17,214 bases of DNA from assembly GCA_016098155.1 (NCBI GenBank), contig JAAAJB010000690.1, forward strand, positions 1-17,214. Direction: 5' to 3'. The translations under genes were made by a program, and so were the position numbers. Shown one piece after another: positions 7,751 through 16,236 of the stretch (within the stretch, counting starts at the first letter, position 1; each line of letters opens with the position of its first letter). This DNA comes from Actinomortierella ambigua. Its lineage: Eukaryota > Mortierellomycota > Mortierellomycetes > Mortierellales > Mortierellaceae. A model generated the notes under the pieces. It was not told where the DNA came from and did no database searches. It saw nothing but the letters and a program-made list of their open reading frames with translations.

Positions 7751-10592
7751 ATGCCTAGACGTCCTCCGGCAGACAAGGCCGACCCGGCTGGGGTGGCGCC
7801 TGAACCACACCGGCCATCAGACATTTACGCGCCCAACCCTTTCCCTCTCGACCCAACCCAGCCCGGTGGCAAGAGTGTCCGCAACCCATTCTTCCCCTCG
7901 ACAACGACCACCACCACTACAGCAACCTCGTCCTCATCTGCAATAGACCCAGCAGAGAACGAGGAAGGCACAACTGCTTCGTCATCGCCAGCTAAAATCA
8001 AAGGCCAACTCCAAAGATTCGGTGCAGGCCTGAAAGGTGTGTTTGGCAAGGATTCTGCGTCCTCGGCGTCTTTGAATCAACGGCCCAGTGTGCCAACCAA
8101 GGACGATGACGATGACATCATGGAGAGGCGTCGGAAGCTCTACGCCCCTACCTCGCCTACCTCCCCCACAAGCCCCCGTGGCAGTGACAACCCCACCAGT
8201 CGTCGTGGCAGCCAACAGGAGCCCAATTCTCCTCCAAGGGGATCCAACCGTAGCTATTTTGCCAGCGAGACAGACGAGCAACTGAATCCGTTCCTACCCT
8301 CCGCATCACCTCCCAGGCCCTCATCGTCCACAGGGTCGACGACTCTTCAGTCTCGTCCTCACCACGATGGTCACGCCTCCGATACCGACGACGCCATTGT
8401 CTCCTCTGCCTCTACCGCGAACAAGCAGCGCACGAATAATCTGCCATCGTCTTCATCCAAGCGATGGAGCACTCCAGCGGCACCGACTTGTGTATACCGC
8501 CCTTCCCCGCTCGCTCACCAAAGCAACTTTGAAGATGAGGACATGCGCTACCCCGACAGCGGCATGAGGGACGACCACTACGGAGACTATGCGCCTCCAC
8601 CACGACCGCCATCAGGCGAGGACGGGAATTACCCAGATGGAGACCAAGACCCTGTCAACGACCGCATCGCCAGGGCTCGCGAATGGGTCTCGCGCAAGAA
8701 CCAGCAACAAAAGCACCGGGTTTCCGCTCCACCAACAACGCTTTCAGCGTCCTCGCTTCCAGGATCCTTTCCAGAGACGCAGGCAGCCGCGGCTGAAAGG
8801 GCAAGACGGGCCCGATGGGAGACGGGTAGCAACCATTCGAGTAGAGTCATGGGCGGTGGCCAGCAGCAACAACAACAACCACAACAACAACACATGCAAC
8901 CATCATCACGTCCCACCAGCCAAGTCTACCATCTCGAGGATGCCGAGCCACTGCAGCCACCTCGGAGCACCTACATGAATATGGGCCGAGGCTACGACCC
9001 ACAGGACCGCATGTTTGCCGCGGGAGCCTCGACTAGCCATCTCAACTATGTTGGTGGCGGGAGCGAAGGCGGGATGATGGGCTACTGGAGCGATGCACCC
9101 CTCCATTCCGATCGATACTATATCCCACCTCATCGGTATCCACGTGGGCATCCTCCCCCACCACCACCTTTTGAAGCTGTAGGCGACTATCCAGGGAGTT
9201 ACTACGGCGGCCATCCTGACGATGGTGCTTTCTATGGAGATTACGCAGTCGGGTCACACTATCCCATCCACACTGGGGCATCACCACCACCACCACTATC
9301 AGGCCGGGGCCGGGATTCATACGAGATGGAAATGGTCGACACATTGCAAGGCGACACTTACTCGGTCATTGGATCGGAGAAGCCGACTGCATCTACGGGT
9401 GGGATCCAACTGGCAGCCGATAGGACCAAGATGAAAGGAGCCGCTGCCTCTGCTTCCGGAGAGGACCTTGCGAGCACTGTCGAGGGCCAGAGTCAGGAAG
9501 GAGGTGAGGCTGCTGGTGAGGGTGAGGGCCTGACCACGGGAGAGCTCAAGCAGCCGACTCGTCCACCGAACAAGCGCCGTCTCATCTTGCGACTCGTCAG
9601 TCTTTTCGCGAGCTTGGCCACGATTGGCTTTGCCACCGCCGCCTATCCAGTAAGGCTAGGAAATGGGGGGGGGGGGAAGGGTGACGAGGGTGACGAGGGG
9701 GACGAGGGGGGGGGACGGGAGAGGTCTCGTGTTCAATCAGTTTTGTTTAATGCTCACTCCTCTGTTGTATGTTTTAAGGTTTCTGGCAAGCCGACCCCCT
9801 TCAGTAGTGTCTACGGCCTAGTGATCCATTTCCTGGTAGCGATCCTCTCGACGGTCATCAGCTTCTTCTTTGTATTCAACTATTTTAATCGACGTCTCCA
9901 CCGTAAACCCAAGGTGAAACGCTTCGTGCTTCTAGGACTCGATATCATCCTCACCTTGTTCTGGTTTGCCGATGTCTTTATCTGCATCTCGCGCTTCCCT
10001 TGCGCGATTGGTGCCAATGATGGATGGTACATGATTTTTCATCCTTTTTGTCCACGGAAACGTTTTTTTTTTGGTTTGCCTTCATTTGTCTGTTTCCATG
10101 CTGACTTAATTTGTAGAGAACGAGTATGTACTCAACGAGGCCTTCTTTTTTTCTTTTGCTCCGCATGCATTATACAATCTAAAACACTTGCATAGGTGCG
10201 ACATGTACAATACAAGCCTGTTTCTAGCCGTTTTGGCCATGGTATCCTTCCTGGTAGCTTTTGGCTGGGACATTTGGGGCGCATTCGGACGGTCCAAGAA
10301 GTACGACCAACACATGGACCCAGCGATGGTCGAGGGGTGCTATGACCCAGTCACGGGCCAATGGGTCCCTGGAGGTTATCCGTATGACCCAGCCACGGGC
10401 GCCGAGTATGGCTATGGTTATGGCTATGGTTATGGCTATGGCCCCGATGGCCATGGAGGCGGTGGTGGCGGTGGTGGCGGAGGACGAGGTGGCCGAGGAG
10501 GAACGGCACGAGGCCGTGGTAACGGGCGCGGTGGGCGTGGAGGCCGCGGCAAGAAAGACAAGAAAGACAAACTCCCCTTTGAGTTTCGGTAG
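7751..10592 (+). CDS. Four-transmembrane MARVEL-like protein with long disordered N- and C-terminal tails
   Basis: Exons 7751-9649, 9779-10026 and 10196-10592 give 847 aa. The frame can be opened 15 nt further upstream from a TTG, but the first ATG is at 7751. Residues 1-605 are predicted disordered: Pro/Ser/Thr-rich, a TSP repeat (about 134-142), a Gln-rich run, Pro runs, and three NPF tripeptides at 29-31, 45-47 and 179-181. Four hydrophobic spans follow at about 611-632, 644-668, 680-704 and 722-743, with a conserved-looking SGKPTPF after span 1 and CDMYNTS before span 4. This is the arrangement of fungal MARVEL-domain membrane proteins, which act in plasma-membrane microdomains and trafficking. 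The C-terminal 100 residues hold two DP-[VA]-TG motifs, six Tyr-Gly dipeptides, a Gly run, several RGG/RG repeats and a Lys-rich end. Both tails should be cytosolic. The intron between spans 1 and 2 has a length divisible by three and no stop. The second intron contains alternative splice signals (see findings). Function is unknown; the MARVEL assignment is by topology and local motifs only. Confidence 0.75.
10407..10442 (+). repeat. In-gene tandem repeat encoding (Tyr-Gly)6
   Basis: Three copies of a 12-bp unit (tatggctatggt and variants) encode six Tyr-Gly dipeptides in the cytosolic tail of the MARVEL-like protein. A run of GGT/GGC codons and RGG repeats follows. The repeat keeps the reading frame, so length changes would only add or remove YG pairs. 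Confidence 0.8.
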
Positions 10593-10814
10593 CCCCACTC
10601 CGCCTTTCCCACTTTCCTTCTTTTTCCTTCTTCTCCATGTTAAAATGCTTACATGATACGAAGAGGATGCCAGGCTCTAATCTAACACCAATAGACACTG
10701 AGGATTGTTTTTCCTTTGTACAGCTCAGTTGTTTTATGCATACAATTTTTTTGACGCTGTATTCCGAAAAAAAAGTAAAAGAGCACGGATATCTACATAT
10801 TGGTTTTTTTTCTC

Positions 10815-12651
10815 TTATCCGCGCAATTCCAGGTGTCCTTTGACCGCACTGCCGACGTTAATAATCTCCAGCAAAAACGCATCGTGGCCATACATCGAAT
10901 CCAACTCATAATAGGTCACATTTTTGTTGCCAGACTCGCGTAAGCAGTCCGCCACCTCCTTCTGCTGCCAGACCGGGAACAGAATATCCGACTGGATACC
11001 CAACACCAATGTCGGAATATCTCTCAGTCCCGAAACGCCCTTCACTAGATCCTCTAGTTGCTCCTTGGCCGACGCCGCTGCCGCTTGGCTTCCTCCAGTC
11101 TCTTTGCCCGCCGAGCCAGCTTCGCTGCTCTTTGATTGTTGTTTCACATCATCGGTCGAACACGCAGCTACCTGTTGCTGCTGCTGGTCCTGGTCCTGTT
11201 CCTCTGGCGGGGTAGCAGCGTTCGCGGGGGCCGAGGTGCCCTGTCCAGCCAAGACGCGCTTCCAATTGGCTTCACGGCGTTGAGAGATCTGTTCACGGAC
11301 GGAAGCAGAGAGATCAAACATGTCCATGGCCTTGGAGACATAGAGGAGCGAATTGGGGTCGTACTGGAGACAGAATCGTTCGCCCTGATGGTCCAAATAG
11401 GTCTCGATCAAAAAGTCGGCGCAGAGCGAAGGCGTGGTCATGGGCTGCGATCGCTTCCGTCCAAAACGTTGCTCCCATTCGGGTCCTGACCGGTAAGAGA
11501 TGGTCGCAATCTCGCGCGCAATCTTCATGCCCGAGTGCGGAGGCACTCCGTCATAGTAGAAGCCCTTGTTCCAGTTGGGATCCGCCATCAAAGCTATTCA
11601 TGGGGAGAAGGGAGAGGGAGAGAGAGAATGACAAAAATGGTCATAGCGAGAGGTGTTTGTAACATAATATCATGCATGTCATTCCCCCAAGAACCAAGAT
11701 GGAAAAAAAAGATACAACAAAAGTGCCCGCCGCATCAATTGGGGTCGGGAAGGGACGAAAAAGGATAACATGACAGGAGGCACAACGCGGTGGACAGGGC
11801 AGAATACGAAAAGAATCAGGGACGGAGCAAAAAAAAAACTCAAAATGTTAATATGCGTGAGAGAATAAAAAATTGAGCATGAGGAATTTCAGTCCCACAA
11901 CAGCAACGGATCTTACCTTGACGCTGGGTGAAGCGGAGGGCAATACTATAAGGGTGGGAGCGTGCAGCAGCCGAGATACTGACCACACGACCGACTCGGT
12001 CGGGGAAGAGCGCCGACGCTGCTAGCGACTGCATGCCACCCATACTAGCACCGACCGATGCATACAGTTTGTGGATGCCCATCGAGTTGAGCATCTCAAA
12101 CTGGGCACGCACCATGTCATTGATGGTGACGATCGGGAACCGTGTTGCATACGGCTTACCATCCTTGGGATCGATCGATGAGGGGCCGGTGGATCCGTAG
12201 CAGCCACCAATGACGTTTGTACAGATGACATGGAAGCGGTTGGTGTCGATTGCCAAACCCGGCCCGATAAACTTCTCCCACCATCCCGGCGCTGGGTTGT
12301 CCGGGTGCGACTTTGCATGCGACGAGGCGGACAGACCCGTGTGCAGCAGAATGACATTGGATTTGTCCTCATTCAGCTCGCCCCAAGTTTCGTAAGCAAT
12401 ATCCAGCGACGGGAGCACACCGCCATGGTCCATCAGGAATGGCTTGTTGTGATGGTAGACCTTGTAGCCGGAGACCGGGTTCGAGTAGGCTGGTTCGGGG
12501 CCACCATCGATAGATTGCTGCAGGAACTTTTGAGTGCGCTGCTCAATCTTGTCGACGCAAGGGAAGGCCATTGGGGGGTTGCTGGACGACACTGGGGCAT
12601 CCTTGACAGCAGAAGCAGCAGAGGACAACGCGGGCCGTGTGGTGTGGAGGA
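10815..12651 (-). CDS. cysA: MetX-family O-acyltransferase, serine (CysA/Cys2-like) or homoserine O-acetyltransferase
   Basis: Two exons, 11917-12651 (5' limit uncertain) and 10815-11593, are separated by a 323-nt GT...AG intron; joining gives the conserved [15 protein letters not shown]. The protein is an alpha/beta-hydrolase acyltransferase. The nucleophile Ser lies in GASMGG (about 12035-12052), the catalytic Asp in QSDILFP (about 10988) and the His in YGHDAF (about 10886). Motifs such as [38 protein letters not shown] and [12 protein letters not shown] match, as I recall them, the fungal serine O-acetyltransferase CysA and fission-yeast Cys2 better than cytosolic Met2. These enzymes activate serine with acyl-CoA for cysteine synthesis. 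A Gln/Ser/Ala-rich insert of about 60 residues (11064-11243) precedes the catalytic Asp. The 5' end is the weak point: no in-frame ATG exists between an upstream stop and the Met codon at 12571-12569, which sits right before the conserved [10 protein letters not shown]. An intron acceptor (...ctatag, just before 12651) opens the frame, so an upstream exon is likely (candidate at 13051-13175). If Met at 12571 were the start, the gene would be 10815-12571. Confidence 0.85.
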
Positions 12652-13050
12652 CTATAGTGTGCGAGTAGAGAGTGTATGGATGGGGGGAGTGTCAGTCTAC
12701 TGCCGATGGAGTCACCACCTGTGTAGTGAAGGAGGTGTGTGTGTATGGAGGGGCGAAGTATATTTTTATGACGGTGATGGCTGATGATCTCTTATGGCGC
12801 GATCGCCCTGGAAGATTGCTCTTTGCTGAAACTGGCTGATGCCCGCCCAATCAACCGCCGCGTACTCTCGCACACTTTCTTTGAACCCTGCCCCCACCTC
12901 GCCTCTGCTCCTCTCTTTAACCACAAAGCAGCCTGGGCAGACAGAGGCTGGTAGACACAGGTGACAAGGTCAGCCTGCCACTCACGACGGAAGGATGCGG
13001 GAAGGTATGGAAAGGAGGGATGGTCTCAGGGCAACAGGTGAACGAGGTAC

Positions 13051-13175
13051 TTGCATTGTCTGGTTGCAGGCTGCACGGCTCGCGCGGAGGTGAGAGCCGA
13101 GCGCGCAAGGGAGGCCCGTGGCGTGTGTGTGAAGGAACGCACCAACGAAGCGAGGCGATGTGATGAGAAATGCAT
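13051..13175 (-). CDS. Candidate first exon of the CysA-like gene: mitochondrial presequence
   Basis: ATG at 13175 on the minus strand opens 41 codons plus 2 nt before a possible donor (gtacct at 13050). The peptide begins MHFSSHRLASLVRSFTHTPR and continues ASLARSALTSARAVQPATRQ. It has no acidic residue in 40, six Arg, and many Ser/Ala/Leu, which is the composition of a mitochondrial targeting sequence. A strong CT-tract leader precedes it on the same strand, as at other gene starts in this window. It lies about 520 nt upstream of the CysA-like exon, which lacks a convincing ATG, and CysA/Cys2-type enzymes are known or expected in mitochondria. A good acceptor with a CTGAC branch point (ending at about 12950) lies 100 nt downstream, but I could not find one join that is clearly right. 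Options include a small middle exon or a single long intron to the AG just before C12575. Confidence 0.5.
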
Positions 13176-14216
13176 GGTATAGAGGGGAATGAGGTGTTGC
13201 GGAATGATGGATGCCGGAAGGGGAGAGAGAGAGTGTGTGTGTGTGTTTGAGAGAGAGAGAGAAAGAGAGAGACACGGCGGTTGGAGAGACAGGCTATGTG
13301 AATGAAAGAGAGACAAGACAAACAAAAAATAAAACAAGGTTGCGTGCAGAGGAGATCTGCCAGCCATTCGATTTGTCAGATAGAACCGCATCGTTGCACA
13401 CATGGCGACAACACACGCGCTCAGCCCTACGCACTTCTACGCACCTTCCTCATGTCCTGTTCTATTGCCTCCGCTATCTCTCTTTGCATAGTATCCACCT
13501 TGCCGGCCAGTCGTGGACCTGAAAGAGCTTCAAGCTCCCGCCCACCGCACCCACCACGCCCACCGCTCGGAAGATGGCCGTTGGGCATGTTTCAAAAAAA
13601 AAATCACACACAATGCGTCGGGGAGGAATAGAGGCAGCCATACTATTGTGTATTGGGTGTTGCCAGGTAACCAACAGCTGGTCACTCCGGCAGAAAAAAA
13701 AAATAAAAAAAAAAGGGTCTGGGTCCAGCTGGACACTAACCAACTGTCAATTGTGCATTCTCATTCTGCTCATTCTACTTTGCTTCCTGTCATTCACTCT
13801 CTCATTCACTCTCTCTCTCTGTCACTCTCTCTTTCCACTCTCTCAGTCACTCGTTTTCTCATCGTCCTTGCCCCACCTCGCCCGCCTGCCCCTCTTCCCT
13901 TGCTTGGTGGGTTGTTACCGGGACTCTTGTGACAGCTCCATCCGCGCCCTTGGCTCCCCCTTTCACCTTTTCTTTATTGCTGTCATCACCTCCAGTCAGA
14001 AGCCTGGGAAACCTGAGGGCACCAGGATTGCACACCGCCCCACCCTCGCTTTCGCCACAGTGCCATTTGCCTTTTTGTTCTCCCTGTCTCTCCCTCCTCT
14101 CTCCCTCCTCTCTCTCTCTCTCTCTCTCCCTCTCTCTCTCTCTGTCTCTGTCTCTGTCTCTGTCTCTTGAGTACAGGATTCAATCCACTTTCCAGCACAA
14201 CCAGTGAAACATTGAC
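13176..14216. other. Divergent promoter region with CT/GA and GT microsatellites
   Basis: On the minus strand, a CT- and CA-repeat tract (about 13217-13290) forms the leader of the candidate CysA presequence exon. On the plus strand, two CT-rich tracts (about 13790-13860 and 14083-14167, the second ending in four CTCTGT units) form the leader of the two-span membrane protein gene. Several ORFs cross these tracts, but their translations are Ser/Leu/His repeats produced by the microsatellites. No other gene is apparent. Confidence 0.6.
14083..14167 (+). repeat. CT-rich microsatellite with (CTCTGT)n end
   Basis: An almost pure pyrimidine tract of CT, CCT and CTCTGT units ends 50 nt before the ATG at 14217. 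It probably lies in the promoter or 5' leader of that gene. Confidence 0.85.
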
Positions 14217-16132
14217 ATGATCAGGCACATTTATCCTCCATGGCACAAGCCAGCCCAACGGTTCTTGTTTGCCCTGGGTGCCATCATCCTCATCACCTTA
14301 CCTGCAGTCTACGGTACCACCGATGCCATCTCGTCCGAGGCCCTCGCCTTGATACTCGCCCTCTACTTTGGCTTCTGGTTCGTCTTTTCCGTAAGTCGAT
14401 CATCCGCCCCATGCTAATCTACCACATACTCTCAGCTCCTCTTTTCGACTCACTCGCACTCTCTCGCTGGATGGAGCCACTTTCTACCTTTTCCTCTCTC
14501 TTTCTCCTCTCTCTTCCCCCATGGAAAGATTGGGTGTCGTTACTGCTCCCATGTGCTGCATGCAGGATGATGAAGCTTTTCTTTTCTTTTCTTCTTTGCT
14601 TCTGGATGACCAGTGATCCTCCCTCCTTTTCAGGGCTAGCCTCTGTCGCCGCACCGGCAAAAGAAAGACTACCCACTGTGGTTTAAATAGCCTACACACA
14701 TTAGACTTGGATCATGAAGCCACCATTTCACTCACCTCCTTTGTCTCCCTTCTCCTAGCTGGTCGTGAGGTTTGCAATACCTTCTCTCCGGGTGGAATCG
14801 ACATTGCCAACTTACACGCACGCACCGGTCCCAACGCCTGTGCTTCACACGCCCAAAAAGAACGCCGTTCCAGCAGCTCCTGCAATCCGCGTTCACTCCT
14901 CAGAGCCCGAGATCCTTCCCGGCCATGACGATCCCCACCAGCAATCTCGGAAGAAGAAGAAGTCAGCTCGCTTAATACTCATAGATGGCGATAATTATCA
15001 AGGCGAAGGAGGCCAGGAAACTAGCAGCAGCAGCAGGAGCAGCAGCGATTCGATAGAATACGGCACCAAAGGCAGTAGACACATGAACGAGACGAAAGGA
15101 GCATATGACAATGTTCATGTTTATACCCCCACCATCGCTATCAGTATGGCAAACGAGGATGACGACCAAGCAACCACACATCCAGGACCACCACCACCAA
15201 CCCCATCCGTCTCCAACGGCGTTAAAAAGTCGAGCCTCAACGTCACCTTTGAGCACAACGGGCGGCCTCAGCACCAGCGCCTAAACTCGGGTGCTTCCGA
15301 CACGTTCCCAACCTATGCCGCCTATCGACAGGCACAGCATGGCAGCTTTGATACATTTGCGCAAAGAATCAGGCGTGCCCTTACGGCTGCCGCCGCCACC
15401 GTCAAGACTGCACCAGAGTCGGCTTCACCAGGACCGTCATCTTCATCGTCGCCCTCATCCTCATCTCTCTCGCCAGCCCCCATCGTGTCCGACTCTAGCG
15501 ACAAAAATCTACCAATGTCTTCAATCTCGACGTCGAACGACCACCTATACCCGCCGCCCCTAGGCAGCGGAGGAGCAAGGGTAGGAGCCGGAGCTGGACC
15601 TGGACCTGGAACTGGAGCCGGAACTGGAGCTGGAGCAGGATCTGGGACAACTCCTCAGAGTGGAAGATCGCGTTCGACGTCAGCAGCGAGTGTCTTGAGC
15701 GACATTGCCGAAAGGTTCCGAACAGGAACGCTACTGTTCAGCCGATCGCTCTCGCGGAGTCATAGCCTGCACAGTGGGTTTCGACAGCATGTTGATGAAG
15801 ACGAAGAAGAAGGAGAAGACCGAGGGCGAGAGCGAGAACAAGAAACCGACAGTAGTCACGAGGAGGGTGGTAGTGCGACAGTCGCTCGCGCAATAACCAC
15901 AGCGGCCATGGCCGCCTCCACACATCATACTGGCAAGACAAGGTCACGGGCTGTGAGCGATGCGGCCACGCTCTCCTCGGTGACCGGCGCTCGCCACCAA
16001 AGCCAAGATGGATCAACGATCCTTCGATCGCCCGAGCTTGTACGGAGTCATTCAGCCCTACCAGATATCACCACCACCGCCACCGCAACTGCCTCTATTT
16101 CTACCACTACTATAATCGGAGGGGAGAGGTGA
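14217..16132 (+). CDS. Two-transmembrane protein with a long disordered, Ser-rich cytosolic tail
   Basis: Exon 1 is 14217-14390 and exon 2 is 14759-16132. The 368-nt intron has a consensus gtaagt donor, a CTCAC branch point and a ctcctag acceptor, and the join is in phase 0. The product is 515 aa. Two hydrophobic spans lie at about 15-33 and 41-64, linked by a short polar loop; the intron splits span 2, so both exons are needed to complete it. The remaining 450 residues look disordered: a polybasic RKKKKSAR (122-129), Ser runs, a Gly/Ala/Pro/Thr repeat (334-354), several Arg-Ser motifs (RSRSTS, SRSLSRSHS, RSHS) suited to basophilic kinases, an acidic patch (404-412) and a Thr/Ala-rich end. 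I do not recognise the family. It could be a membrane-anchored scaffold whose tail is phosphorylated, but that is inference from composition. The last frame reaches a TGA 104 nt from the stop of the convergent RNase gene. Confidence 0.7.
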
Positions 16133-16236
16133 AGGGTTTTATATCAAATACAGTAAAGAAAAAGAAGAGGACAGAGAAAGGCACTTTGACAACATCGACC
16201 AATCTATGGAGGTTAAAAAACGCCTAGCTTCTTGTT

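Noticed and set aside
12626..12628. TTG as the start of the CysA-like gene
   Set aside because: The frame is open there only because no stop occurs before a TGA about 70 nt upstream; no ATG exists in between. An upstream exon or the Met codon at 12571 is more credible.
13207..13403. Upstream part of the minus-strand ORF containing the CysA presequence, and overlapping Ser/Leu/His-rich ORFs
   Set aside because: These are translations of CT and CA microsatellites with no domain content; only the part from the ATG at 13175 is retained as a candidate exon.
14419..14699. Minus-strand ORFs across the intron of the two-span membrane gene
   Set aside because: They lie in an intron with consensus splice sites and show no known similarity.
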